Shown piece by piece: positions 26,477-35,300 of a DNA stretch of 64,000 nucleotides. Origin of the DNA: Hyphomicrobiales bacterium (GTDB taxonomy: Bacteria; Pseudomonadota; Alphaproteobacteria; Rhizobiales; Rhizobiaceae); assembly GCA_900471925.1 (NCBI GenBank), contig UCGV01000003.1, positions 124,001 to 188,000 of the forward strand, read 5' to 3'. A program made the translations under genes and the position numbers. Every line of letters starts with the position of its first letter. Position 1 is the stretch's first letter. The notes below the pieces were generated by a model that saw nothing but the letters and a program-made list of their open reading frames with translations, was not told the origin of the DNA and ran no database searches.

Positions 26477-28024
26477 TCAGTGTTCGCCGACAGCCTTTTC
26501 GGCCGCTGCGATTTCAGCCTGGCGTCGTGCCACTTCCTCGCCGATCGGCGGGCCCTTGAAGCGGCGGCTTTCGAAGCCGAACCAGACAATGCCGGTCAGG
26601 ATCAGGAAGCCCACCGTCACGTAGAGTGCCGGTCCGTTCGGCGGCTGGATGCCGAGGATGAAGATCAGGACCATCGCCAGGATCGAGAGAACAGCGAAGA
26701 GCTTGAACATGCCTTCGCCGAGGTTCCACGGACCCATCTTGTCCCACTTCGAGGTTCCCCAGGCAAAGAGGCCAAGCGCGATCGGGATCGCGAAGGAGAA
26801 GAACAGGAAGATGACCGTGCACGATACGACGATGGTGTAAACCGGCGTGTCGCCGATCGAAACCAGCGACGAGCCCCAGACGAACAGCACCGAGAGGATC
26901 GAGCCCGTCCAGATCGCGGCAACCGGCGTGCGGTATTTCGGGCTGACCTTCGAAAGTCCCTTCGAGGCCGGCAGGCCACCGTCACGCGAGAAGGCGAAGA
27001 TCATGCGCGAGACCGAGGTCACGGTCGCAAGGCCGCACAGCCACTGGCTGACGAGGATCGCGAAGTAGAGAATGTCCTTCACGGTCGAGTTGACCTGCGT
27101 ATCCATCGCCCAGAAGAATACGTTCCAGCCCTGCTTTGCCGCATCGTCCATGTTCGGCAGCATGAGAACGAAGGCGCACAGCATGATGTAGCCGAAGAGC
27201 GCCGACCAAAGCACCGAGGAAACCATGCCGCGCGGCACGGAATGGGCCGCCTTGACGGTTTCTTCCGAGGTATGGGCCGAAGCGTCATAGCCGGTGATCG
27301 TATAGATCGGCAGCAGCAGGCCGAGCAGGAACACCCAGGTGCCCGAAGTCGCCGGCCATACGTTGCCGCCTGCCTCGCCGGAATAATTGGCGAAGGTGAA
27401 GAGACGGACGAACTCGTAGGACGGAGCCGACAGCAGGCACACGGCTGCGAGCACGATCGCGGTTGCAAAGATCAGGTAACCGGAGAAGTCCGTGAGCTTT
27501 GCAGTCAGTCCGATACCCATGTGGTTCACGAGCGCCTGCGCGCCGGTGATGATCACCAGGAAGACGATGCGCACCGCAGTCGTGTCCGTGAGGCCGAGAT
27601 AGCTCGTACCGAAAGCGCCCATGAAGAAGTAATAGGTACCGACGTTGATGGCGCCGAGAACGGTGACGAGGCCGAGCAGGTTGAACCATGCGGTCAGCCA
27701 GCCGGTGAAGCGGTTGCCGAGGATCGAACCCCAGTGATAGAGGCCGCCCGCCGTCGGATAGGCGGAGCTGATCTGCGCCATCGCGACGGCAAAGACGAGC
27801 GAAACGAAGCAGCCGATCGGCCAGCCGATGCCGATGGCGGCACCGCCCGCACCTGCGGTTGCCTGCGCGAGCGAGTTGATGCCGCCCGACAGGATGCAAA
27901 TGATCGAGAAGGAAACGGCAAAATTCGAAAACGAGCTCATTCGCCGTTCGAGTTCCTGGGCATAGCCCATGGAATGCAGGACACTCATATCCTGCTTTTT
28001 ATCACTTTCGGAATAGTCCGACAT
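26477..28024 (-). CDS. APC-superfamily amino acid/amine permease (amino acid/choline transporter group)
   Basis: The protein has 515 residues and about twelve membrane helices. The N-terminal FSNFAVSFSIICILSGGINS helix, the GWPIGCF stretch and the PTAGGLYHW segment match the ACT group of APC permeases, which includes GABA, choline and polyamine carriers. It would import the amine processed by the GS-like ligase and dehydrogenases downstream. The start at 28024 follows GGGGGAA by a few bases; the frame is open 15 codons further upstream without a ribosome site. A perfect hairpin follows the stop. Confidence 0.86.
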   Translation of the reverse strand: MSDYSESDKKQDMSVLHSMGYAQELERRMSSFSNFAVSFSIICILSGGINSLAQATAGAGGAAIGIGWPIGCFVSLVFAVAMAQISSAYPTAGGLYHWGSILGNRFTGWLTAWFNLLGLVTVLGAINVGTYYFFMGAFGTSYLGLTDTTAVRIVFLVIITGAQALVNHMGIGLTAKLTDFSGYLIFATAIVLAAVCLLSAPSYEFVRLFTFANYSGEAGGNVWPATSGTWVFLLGLLLPIYTITGYDASAHTSEETVKAAHSVPRGMVSSVLWSALFGYIMLCAFVLMLPNMDDAAKQGWNVFFWAMDTQVNSTVKDILYFAILVSQWLCGLATVTSVSRMIFAFSRDGGLPASKGLSKVSPKYRTPVAAIWTGSILSVLFVWGSSLVSIGDTPVYTIVVSCTVIFLFFSFAIPIALGLFAWGTSKWDKMGPWNLGEGMFKLFAVLSILAMVLIFILGIQPPNGPALYVTVGFLILTGIVWFGFESRRFKGPPIGEEVARRQAEIAAAEKAVGEH

Positions 28025-28145
28025 GACTTCCCCCTGTCGACAATCGCCCGCGGAATTGCGGCCGATCAAGTGCCAATAGTGCCCGTGGCTTTTCGCCTTG
28101 CGGGCTGTTCGCAGTTAAACTGCTCCCCGGGGTCTTATGTTTTAT

Positions 28146-28931
28146 TCAGGCATCCAGGCTTTGCTGGAGGAGCCTTGTAAGATAGTCGGCCACGACCCCT
28201 TGGCCGGTATCTTCATTGATGAGGTCATTGCGGACCTCGATCATGACATTGCGCAACCCGTTGGAAATGCCGTGCAAGATCAGCGTGTGCGTCACGCCGT
28301 CAGCAGGCCCGTAGGGTTCGTTGCGTTCGGTACGGTAAAGCGGCGCCTCGGCCGCAAACTCCAGCATGCGGTCGGCCAGACGGCTGTCCTCGTCATGGAG
28401 GATGCCGAGCTCGACGGCACGCGGCTTGCCATTATAGACCGGCGTGAAACTGTGGATGGTCACGATGACGCTATCCTGCCCCCTCGCCCGCCTGTCGCGG
28501 ATCAGGCTGCGGACCCCATCGTGAAACGGCGCATAGAGCGCTTCGGTGCGGGCCTTGCGCTCTTCCGCACTCAAATCCTTGTTACCGGGGATCGTATAGA
28601 TCTCGCTCGTCTCCGGCATGGCGCCCGGCGCTTCAGGCGGCCGGTTGCAATCATAGATCAGCCGCGAGAAGCGCTGGTAGATCAGTGTCGCATCGAGAGC
28701 AGCCGAAATGCCGCGAGCAACGGCAAGCGCGCCCGGATCCCAAGCGATATGGCTCGAAAGTGCTTCCTGCGAGAGGCCGAGATCGCCGAATTGCTCAGGG
28801 AGCGTGCGCGAGGCATGCTCGCACACGAGCAGCACCGGGCTCTTGCCGCCGACGCGCTCGATTGCGACGCAATCGCCATCCGCTTCGCTGAGAATTCGGG
28901 GCTGAGCCAGCACCAGAAGCACCTCTCCCAT
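28146..28931 (-). CDS. N-formylglutamate amidohydrolase-family protein
   Basis: The protein has 261 residues and belongs to the family PF05013, whose known members (HutG) hydrolyse N-formyl-glutamate using zinc. The metal-site blocks VCEHASRTLP, SRLIYDCNRPPE and VTIHSFTP are present. No histidine-utilisation genes are nearby. In this gene cluster it could instead cleave a glutamylated end product back to glutamate, but that is conjecture. It is divergent from the RpiR regulator and lies upstream of the permease on the same strand. The exact start is uncertain: no clear ribosome site precedes the ATG at 28931, and a GTG 6 codons in would fit a GGGAGAG. Confidence 0.82.
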   Translation of the reverse strand: MGEVLLVLAQPRILSEADGDCVAIERVGGKSPVLLVCEHASRTLPEQFGDLGLSQEALSSHIAWDPGALAVARGISAALDATLIYQRFSRLIYDCNRPPEAPGAMPETSEIYTIPGNKDLSAEERKARTEALYAPFHDGVRSLIRDRRARGQDSVIVTIHSFTPVYNGKPRAVELGILHDEDSRLADRMLEFAAEAPLYRTERNEPYGPADGVTHTLILHGISNGLRNVMIEVRNDLINEDTGQGVVADYLTRLLQQSLDA

Positions 28932-28993
28932 GGCTTAATAAAATCTTTACAAGAAAAGAATTCTTCAGCTTCACGGCAGTGTCAAGCGCGTTC

Positions 28994-29009
28994 TGAAAAT
29001 TTCTTTTCA
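28994..29009. promoter_or_regulatory. candidate RpiR operator (TGAAAA/TTTTCA inverted repeat)
   Basis: TGAAAA and TTTTCA are perfect inverted arms separated by TTTC, in the 162-base divergent region between the amidohydrolase-like gene and the rpiR-type gene. RpiR-family regulators commonly bind TGAAA-type inverted repeats. A TTGACA at 29019-29024 just to its right may be the -35 of the rpiR promoter, so binding could repress both genes. Confidence 0.45.
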
Positions 29010-29093
29010 TGACACTTGTTGACATGGATTGTGACAGCGTTGTTAACTTTCAGTGGGAAAGTGGCATCAGACCATCCCGGGGAGCAAAATCAC

Positions 29094-29966
29094 GTGAGTG
29101 TCGCGGCAAAGACCGTTTCGGACGTCATTCATTCGCATCTTGGCGTGCTCACGCGCGCCGAGAAGCAATTGGCTGAAAGCCTGCTCGACAACTATCCCGT
29201 CTCCGGTCTCGGCAGCATTACCACCATTGCCGAAAATGCCGGCGTCTCCACGCCGACGGTCGTGCGCATGGTCCAGAAGCTTGGCTACAAGGGCTATCCG
29301 GATTTCCAGCAGCATCTGCATCAGGAAGTCGAGGCGACGATCTCCAACCCTATCGCCAAGCATGACCGCTGGGCCCAGAATGCACCCGGCACCCACATAT
29401 TGAACCGCTTTGCCGACGCGATCATGGGCAATCTGCGCCAGACGCTGACGGATTTGGACACGGCAACATTCGACAGCGTCGCTACCTTGCTGTCCGACCG
29501 TAAACGCACAGTCTACTTCGTCGGCGGTCGCATAACCGGGGCGCTTGCGGAGTACTTCTTCACACACATGCAGGTCATCCGCCCGAACACGTCGCTGCTC
29601 TCATCCAATTCGTCCAGCTGGCCGCAATACGTCCTCAATATGAATCCGGGCGACCTGCTCATTATCTTCGACATCCGCCGCTACGAGCAGGAAATGGTCA
29701 GCCTGGCCACTGCCGCCCGCAAGCGCGGAGCTGAAATCATCATCTTTACCGACCAGTGGGGCTCACCAGCTGCCAAGCTCGCCCGCCACGCCTTCCGCGT
29801 GCAGATCGAGGCGCCGTCGGCATGGGATTCCTCCGTCGTCACGCTCTTCATCGTCGAAGCTCTCATCGAAGCGGTGCAGAATTCGACCTGGGACGAGACG
29901 AAGGAGCGCATGAAAACGCTGGAGGGCCTGTTCGAACAGACCCGGCTCTTCCGCAAACCCGGTTAG
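29094..29966 (+). CDS. MurR/RpiR-family transcriptional regulator
   Basis: The protein has about 290 residues. The N-terminal HTH_6 domain (about residues 1-80) contains GSITTIAENAGVSTPTVVRMVQKLGYKGYPDFQ, and a SIS sugar-isomerase-like ligand domain covers about 115-260 (VYFVGGRITGALAEYFF; ARKRGAEIIIFTDQWGSPAAKLA). I use the GTG at 29094 because GGGGAG lies upstream; a longer frame from 29016 begins with TTG and hydrophobic residues that do not belong to the family. It sits between the divergent amidohydrolase/permease genes and the ABC importer operon and probably regulates both. Confidence 0.87.
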   Translation: MSVAAKTVSDVIHSHLGVLTRAEKQLAESLLDNYPVSGLGSITTIAENAGVSTPTVVRMVQKLGYKGYPDFQQHLHQEVEATISNPIAKHDRWAQNAPGTHILNRFADAIMGNLRQTLTDLDTATFDSVATLLSDRKRTVYFVGGRITGALAEYFFTHMQVIRPNTSLLSSNSSSWPQYVLNMNPGDLLIIFDIRRYEQEMVSLATAARKRGAEIIIFTDQWGSPAAKLARHAFRVQIEAPSAWDSSVVTLFIVEALIEAVQNSTWDETKERMKTLEGLFEQTRLFRKPG

Positions 29967-30028
29967 GAGGAACAACTAAAAAAGGGGCAAAAACAACGAC
30001 GGATTTCGCGAAAACAGGAGCGCCTGTC

Positions 30029-30045
30029 GCAAATGAAACATTTGC
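30029..30045. promoter_or_regulatory. inverted repeat in the ABC importer promoter
   Basis: GCAAATG and CATTTGC are perfect 7-base arms around AAA, 110 bases before the binding-protein gene. It may be an operator for the RpiR regulator encoded just upstream, since it also contains TGAAA. The evidence is positional only. Confidence 0.4.
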
Positions 30046-30154
30046 CGCAAGCGCCTGCTATTCATGGAAAAATTAACGTCATCCAACTGTCACACAAGCT
30101 TCATCTAACGCCAGTAACAGCACATCGGACACTGAAACCCGAAGGAGAACAACA

Positions 30155-31258
30155 GTGATCTCTAACCTTTCTCGCCTGCTCTCGCTTTCTACTGCGATGA
30201 TCGTTGCTTCGACTGCGATCGCAGCAGCTGAGCCGAGCGCCGACCTTATCGCTGCCGCCAAGAAGGAAGGCACGCTGACGACGATCGCTCTGCCGCACAA
30301 CTGGTGCGGTTACGGCGACCTGATCTCCGCTTTCAAGGCAAAGTACGGCATCGAAGTCAACGAACTGAACCCGGATGCCGGTTCGGGCGACGAAATCGAA
30401 GCCATCAAGGCCAACAAGGGCAACACCGGCCCGCAGGCTCCCGATGTCGTAGACGTTGGCCTCTCCTTCGGCCCGTCGGCCAAGAAGGACGGCCTGCTTC
30501 AGCCTTACAAGGTTTCCACCTGGGACTCCATTCCGGACTCCGCAAAGGACGCTGAAGGCTACTGGTACGGCGACTACTACGGCGCCCTGACCTTCGTCGT
30601 GAACACCGACATCGTCAAGAACGTCCCGAAGGACTGGGCCGACCTGAAGAAGCCGGAATACGCCAACACCATTTCGCTCGCTGGCGACCCGCGCGTTTCC
30701 AACCAGGCTTACCAGGCTGTTTACGCAGCTGGCCTCGCAGCCGGCGAAAAGGATGCCGCCAAGGCTGGCGAAGCTGGTCTGAAGTTCTTCGGCGACCTGA
30801 ACAAGGCCGGCAACCTCGTTCCGGTTATCGGCAAGTCCGCTTCGCTCGCTCAGGGCTCCACCCCGATCGTCATCGGCTGGGACTACAACGGCCTCGCATG
30901 GCGCGACAGCCTGAACGGCAACCCGCCGGTTGAAGTCGTCGTTCCGCAGACGGGCGTTGTCGCCGGCGTTTACGTCCAGGCGATCTCCGCTTTCGCTCCG
31001 CACCCGAACGCTGCCAAGCTCTGGATGGAATTCCTGTACTCGGACGAAGGCCAGATCGGCTGGCTGAAGGGTTACTGCCACCCGATCCGCTTCAACGACC
31101 TCGCTCAGAAGGGCAAGGTTCCGAAGGAACTTCTCGACAAGCTGCCGCCGGCTGAAGGCTATGCAAAGGCAGTCTTCCCGTCTGTTGAAGAACAGAACGC
31201 TGGTGCTGCCGTCATCACCAAGCAGTGGGACAGCGTCGTTGGCGCCAACGTCAAGTAA
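30155..31258 (+). CDS. ABC transporter substrate-binding protein (family 1, iron/spermidine-type fold)
   Basis: The protein has 367 residues with a Sec signal peptide (about 1-24). Motifs for a type II periplasmic binding protein include the early KKEGTLTTIALPHNW strand and YWYGDYYGALTFVVNTDIV. A GTG start follows AAGGAG by 7 bases. Codon use is unusually uniform (heavily GCT/GTT/AAC/GAA/CTC), a sign of high expression compared with its neighbours. A stem-loop directly follows the stop, as often seen where the binding protein must outnumber the membrane components. Two permeases and an ATPase follow. Substrates of this subfamily include putrescine-like amines, thiamine, iron and phosphonates; the local context favours an amine. 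Confidence 0.88.
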   Translation: MISNLSRLLSLSTAMIVASTAIAAAEPSADLIAAAKKEGTLTTIALPHNWCGYGDLISAFKAKYGIEVNELNPDAGSGDEIEAIKANKGNTGPQAPDVVDVGLSFGPSAKKDGLLQPYKVSTWDSIPDSAKDAEGYWYGDYYGALTFVVNTDIVKNVPKDWADLKKPEYANTISLAGDPRVSNQAYQAVYAAGLAAGEKDAAKAGEAGLKFFGDLNKAGNLVPVIGKSASLAQGSTPIVIGWDYNGLAWRDSLNGNPPVEVVVPQTGVVAGVYVQAISAFAPHPNAAKLWMEFLYSDEGQIGWLKGYCHPIRFNDLAQKGKVPKELLDKLPPAEGYAKAVFPSVEEQNAGAAVITKQWDSVVGANVK

Positions 31259-31269
31259 TTGACTGACAC

Positions 31270-31304
31270 GGCCTCTCCGTCTTTTATCGACGGGGAGGCC
31301 TTTT
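31270..31304 (+). terminator. attenuating terminator after the binding-protein gene
   Basis: GGCCTCTCCGTC pairs with GACGGGGAGGCC (one G-T wobble) and is followed by TTTT. It lies between the binding protein and the first permease gene, so it probably lets only part of the transcription continue. Confidence 0.75.
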
Positions 31305-31335
31305 CTCGTTCCGTGGCCCCAGGAAGAGCTTTTCC

Positions 31336-32229
31336 ATGAGCACAGTTTCAACGCCTATGGTCAGCGCCGCGCCCTTGATCAACAAAGATAAAGTGATCGA
31401 TTGGCTGGGCATTGCGCCTTTCATTATATTCTCGCTGTTATTCCTGATCATACCGACGCTCTACCTGGTCGTGGGCGCATTCTTTACGCCCGACGGACAA
31501 TTCACCTTCAAGAACATCGGCGATCTCTTCGAGCCGAACATCCTCAGCGCCTACTGGATCAGCATCAAGGTCTCGGTGGCGTCTGCCCTCGGCGGCGCGC
31601 TGATCGGCTTCTTCCTCGCCTGGGCCGTCGTGCTCGGCGGCCTGCCGACCTGGGTTCGCTCGATGCTGCTCACCTTCTCCGGTGTCGCCTCGAACTTCGC
31701 CGGCATCCCGCTCGCCTTCTCGTTCCTGGCCACCCTCGGCCGCACCGGTCTGGCGACCGTCATCCTGCGCGACTATTTCGGCTTCAATCTCTACGGCACC
31801 GGCTTCAACCTGCTGTCCTTCTTCGGCCTGACCATCACCTACATGTACTTCCAGATCCCGCTGATGGTGCTGATTCTGACGCCTGCTCTCGACGGGATGA
31901 AGAAGGAATGGCGCGAAGCCTCCCAGATCCTCGGCGCTACGAACCGCCAGTACTGGACCATGGTCGCCCTGCCGATCCTGTGGCCGAGCCTGCTCGGCAC
32001 CACCCTTCTGCTCTTTGCAAACGCTTTCGGCGCAATCGCCACGGCCTATGCCCTGACCGGCTCCTCGCTCAACATCGTGCCGATCCTGCTCTACGCGCAG
32101 ATCCGCGGCGACGTGCTTCACAACGCGAACCTCGGTTACGCGATCGCGCTCGGCATGATCGTCATCACCGGTGTCTCGAACGTCCTTTACCTCATGCTGC
32201 GCATGCGCGCTGAACGGTGGCAGAAATGA
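31336..32229 (+). CDS. ABC transporter permease, PotB/CysT-like
   Basis: The protein has 297 residues and about six membrane helices of the BPD_transp_1 family. The cytoplasmic EAA loop, which docks to the ATPase, reads EWREASQILGATNRQYWTMVALPILWPS. It is the first of two permeases of the importer whose binding protein lies upstream. It overlaps the second permease by 4 bases. Confidence 0.88.
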   Translation: MSTVSTPMVSAAPLINKDKVIDWLGIAPFIIFSLLFLIIPTLYLVVGAFFTPDGQFTFKNIGDLFEPNILSAYWISIKVSVASALGGALIGFFLAWAVVLGGLPTWVRSMLLTFSGVASNFAGIPLAFSFLATLGRTGLATVILRDYFGFNLYGTGFNLLSFFGLTITYMYFQIPLMVLILTPALDGMKKEWREASQILGATNRQYWTMVALPILWPSLLGTTLLLFANAFGAIATAYALTGSSLNIVPILLYAQIRGDVLHNANLGYAIALGMIVITGVSNVLYLMLRMRAERWQK

Positions 32230-33014
32230 CCGGACAGCGTATCGGCGCCTGGATCGCCATTATCATCGGCGCGATCTACTTCTTCGTACCCCTGCTCGGA
32301 ACGCTGGAATTCTCACTGCGCATGCGCCGAGGCGTCTACAGCTTCGATGCCTACCGCTCGGTCTTCTCCGACCCGCAGTTCCAGGAAACCTTCGGCTACT
32401 CGATGCTGATGGCCATTCTGACCATCGTCTTCGGCATGCTGCTCGTCGTGCCGACGGCTTATTGGGTGCGCCTGCGCGTGCCGCAGATGCGCCAGATCGT
32501 CGAATTCATCACGCTGCTGCCGCTCGTCATCCCGGCGATCGTCATCGTCTTCGGCTATCTGCGCATGTACAACTCGTCGTCGATCCTGCCGCTGACGGGC
32601 TTTACGACCGGCACCAACATCCTGCTCGTCATCTCCTATATCACGCTCTCGCTGCCCTACATGTACCGCTCCGTCGATACCGCCATGCGCGCCATCGACG
32701 TGCGCACACTGACGGAAGCAGCTGAAAGCCTCGGTGCCAGCTGGACGACGATCATGTTCAAGTGCATTTTCCCGAACGTCATGAGCGGCGTGCTCTCGGG
32801 CGCCTTCATCACGCTCGCGATCGTCATGGGCGAATTCACCTTCGCAGCCCTTCTGAACCGTCCGGCCTTCGGCCCCTACCTGCAGCTCGTCGGTGCGAAC
32901 AAGGCCTATGAGCCTTCCGCGCTCGCGGTTATCGCATTCTCGATCACCTGGCTCAGCATGGGCCTGCTCAACCTCGTTTCGCGCTTTGGCAAAGCCCGCC
33001 CGGCTAAAGCATAA
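32226..33014 (+). CDS. ABC transporter permease, PotC-like
   Basis: The protein has 262 residues and about six helices of the BPD_transp_1 family. Its EAA loop (TEAAESLGASWTTIMFKCIFP) is in the usual place. The ATG at 32226 overlaps the stop of the first permease; a GTG three codons earlier is possible but has a poorer ribosome site. It pairs with the preceding permease to form the channel. Confidence 0.88.
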   Translation: MTGQRIGAWIAIIIGAIYFFVPLLGTLEFSLRMRRGVYSFDAYRSVFSDPQFQETFGYSMLMAILTIVFGMLLVVPTAYWVRLRVPQMRQIVEFITLLPLVIPAIVIVFGYLRMYNSSSILPLTGFTTGTNILLVISYITLSLPYMYRSVDTAMRAIDVRTLTEAAESLGASWTTIMFKCIFPNVMSGVLSGAFITLAIVMGEFTFAALLNRPAFGPYLQLVGANKAYEPSALAVIAFSITWLSMGLLNLVSRFGKARPAKA

Positions 33015-33026
33015 GGTATTTGGCTC

Positions 33027-34088
33027 ATGTCTTTTCTTACGCTGACCAACATTCAGAAATCTTTCGGCCAGACACAGGTCGTCAAGAACTTCAACATGAA
33101 TATCGAGAAAGGGGAATTCATCTCCTTCCTCGGACCATCAGGCTGCGGCAAGACGACCGTCCTGCGCATGATCGCCGGTTTCGAAACGCCGACCGGCGGC
33201 ACGCTTACGATCAACGGCAAGGACCAGCGCGCGCTGAAGCCGAACCAGCGCAACATCGGCATGGTCTTCCAGGCCTACGCCCTTTTCCCGAACATGACGG
33301 TGCATGACAACGTCGCATTCGGCATGAAGGTCGCAGGCTCGCCGAAGCCCGAGATCGACAAGCGTGTGAAGGAAATGCTCGGCCTGATCAAGCTCGATCA
33401 TCTGGCAGACCGCTTCCCCTATCAGATGTCGGGCGGCCAGCAGCAGCGCGTCGCTCTTGCCCGCGCCCTTGCCGTCAAGCCGCAGGTACTGCTGCTCGAC
33501 GAACCGCTTTCGGCTCTCGACGCCAAGATCCGCGTATCGCTGCGCGAAGAAATCCGCCAGATCCAGCAGTCGCTCGGCATCACCACGGTTTTCGTTACGC
33601 ACGACCAGGAAGAAGCGCTCTCGATCTCAGACCGCATCGTCGTCATGAACGGCGGCAAGGCCGACCAGATCGGCACACCCTTCGAGATCTACAACACGCC
33701 GGCAACGCGCTTCGTCGCCTCCTTCGTCGGCACGCTGAACCTCATCGAAGCCAAGGTGACCGATCCCGACAGCAACCGCATCCAGATCGGCGATCAAGGC
33801 GTCACGCTGAAGCAGTCGGTCCAGACCTACAAGGCCGGCGACACCGTGCAGCTCGCGCTGCGTCCGGAAGCCGGCTCGCTCGCAGAAGGTGCGCGCAGCG
33901 ATACGGCCCTCACCGGCCGCGTCGTCTCCGCCCACTTCCTCGGTTCGGTCATCCGCACTCGCATGGATGTCGGCGGCAACGTCATCTCCTTCGACATGTT
34001 CAACAGCCCCGGCGTCACCCCTCCGTCTGCCGGCGAAACCGTGACGCTCCGCTTCATGGCCGCCGACCTGCTCGTCATCCGCGACTGA
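33027..34088 (+). CDS. ABC transporter ATP-binding protein, PotA/FbpC-like
   Basis: The protein has 353 residues with Walker [10 protein letters not shown], signature MSGGQQQR, Walker [12 protein letters not shown] and the H-loop VTHDQEEAL. The C-terminal 110 residues form a TOBE (OB-fold) regulatory domain. It powers the importer formed with the three preceding genes. A strong terminator follows, ending the operon. Confidence 0.92.
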   Translation: MSFLTLTNIQKSFGQTQVVKNFNMNIEKGEFISFLGPSGCGKTTVLRMIAGFETPTGGTLTINGKDQRALKPNQRNIGMVFQAYALFPNMTVHDNVAFGMKVAGSPKPEIDKRVKEMLGLIKLDHLADRFPYQMSGGQQQRVALARALAVKPQVLLLDEPLSALDAKIRVSLREEIRQIQQSLGITTVFVTHDQEEALSISDRIVVMNGGKADQIGTPFEIYNTPATRFVASFVGTLNLIEAKVTDPDSNRIQIGDQGVTLKQSVQTYKAGDTVQLALRPEAGSLAEGARSDTALTGRVVSAHFLGSVIRTRMDVGGNVISFDMFNSPGVTPPSAGETVTLRFMAADLLVIRD

Positions 34089-34111
34089 TCAGTCAACAGG
34101 CTTTCCCCATG

Positions 34112-34139
34112 AAGGCGCCGCACCTGCGGCGCCTTTTTC
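34112..34139 (+). terminator. terminator of the ABC importer operon
   Basis: AAGGCGCCGCA pairs with TGCGGCGCCTT over a 2-base gap (CC) and runs into TTTT. It is 23 bases past the ATPase stop. Confidence 0.85.
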
Positions 34140-34315
34140 ATTTCGACGGAGGCGCCTCCAACGAGACGTCTGGAAACGCCGTCGAGACACAGCAATCCGG
34201 CCGATCGAAAGAAGACAGCACCAGTTTCCATATTATCCGATCATCCTGTCTGTTCCGTTGCTGCCCAGCGTAAGCGCCGGGGATAGACTGCAAGGCAACA
34301 CTCCCTTTTCGGCGG

Positions 34316-35230
34316 ATGACAACCTTGCGCACCCAAGCGACAACTCAAGCAATGTCGGTGAAGGACTGGGGGCAGCTTGTCCTGCTCGGCGCACTCTGGG
34401 GCGGGTCCTTCTTCTTCGCTCGTATCGCCGTGGCCGACATTCCGCCGCTCGCCCTCGTGCTCTATCGTGTGGCTGTCGCCGCCGTGGGTCTGCATCTCTG
34501 GCTGAGAGTGCGGGGCATATCGTTCGCACCCGTGCTCGCCCAGCCGGGCGCGTTCCTGCTCCTCGCCCTCCTCAACAACGTCATTCCGTTTTCGCTGATT
34601 TTCACCGGCCAGACGCAGATCGGCGCCGGCCTCGCCTCGGTCTTTTACGCGACCACTCCCCTCTGGACGATTCTTGTCGCGAACCTGCTGACCCCGGATG
34701 AGAAGATTTCGCCCCCGAAGATCGCGGGCGTAGCGATCGGCATTGCCGGCGCCGCCGTCATGATCGGCCCCGGACTGCTCTCCAATCTCGGTGGACCGAC
34801 ATGGGCAAAGCTCGCCGTCATCGGTGCTGCCCTCTCCTATGGCTTCGCGGTCGTCTATGCCAAGCGGTTCAGGGGCATCAGCCCGACGGTCGTCGCCACC
34901 GGCCAGCTGACCGGTGCCACGGTCCTCATGGTGCCGATCGTTTTCCTGTTCTACAGCCCTGCCGAGATTGTGACAGCGAGTGTACCGATATGGATGGCCG
35001 TGCTGGTTCTGGCACTTCTCAGCACTGCCTTCGCCTTCATTCTCTACTTCAATCTCGTCGCGTCCGCGGGCGCGACCAATGCCTCGCTCGTCACGCTGCT
35101 TGTACCCGTCAGCGCAATCATACTTGGCACAGCGTTTCTCGGCGAACGGCTGGAGCCATTCGAGCTTGGCGGCATGCTATTGGTGATGGCGAGCCTTGTT
35201 ATCATCGATGGCCGGCTCTTCCGGCGCTGA
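34316..35230 (+). CDS. DMT-superfamily transporter, EamA type (paralogue of the 5.9-kb gene)
   Basis: The protein has 304 residues with ten predicted helices in two EamA halves. It shares long identical blocks with the transporter at 5918-6823, including WGGSFFFARIAVA, the FGQT/TGQT-IGAGLAS region and SLVTLLVP near the C-terminus, so the two arose by gene duplication. The start is uncertain: neither the ATG at 34316 nor the one at 34352 (MSVKDWG, where the family alignment begins) has a good ribosome site. The export substrate is unknown. Confidence 0.83.
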   Translation: MTTLRTQATTQAMSVKDWGQLVLLGALWGGSFFFARIAVADIPPLALVLYRVAVAAVGLHLWLRVRGISFAPVLAQPGAFLLLALLNNVIPFSLIFTGQTQIGAGLASVFYATTPLWTILVANLLTPDEKISPPKIAGVAIGIAGAAVMIGPGLLSNLGGPTWAKLAVIGAALSYGFAVVYAKRFRGISPTVVATGQLTGATVLMVPIVFLFYSPAEIVTASVPIWMAVLVLALLSTAFAFILYFNLVASAGATNASLVTLLVPVSAIILGTAFLGERLEPFELGGMLLVMASLVIIDGRLFRR

Positions 35231-35255
35231 AGCCATCAGCCTCGACACTCGAACG

Positions 35256-35287
35256 AAAAAGCCCCGCTCGACGGCGGGGCTTTTTTT
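35256..35287. terminator. bidirectional terminator between convergent transporter genes
   Basis: AAAAAGCCCCGC pairs with GCGGGGC followed by seven T on the plus strand and five on the minus strand. It serves both the DMT gene ending at 35230 and the ATPase gene ending at 35301. Confidence 0.88.
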
Positions 35288-35300
35288 CATTCCGGTTCGA

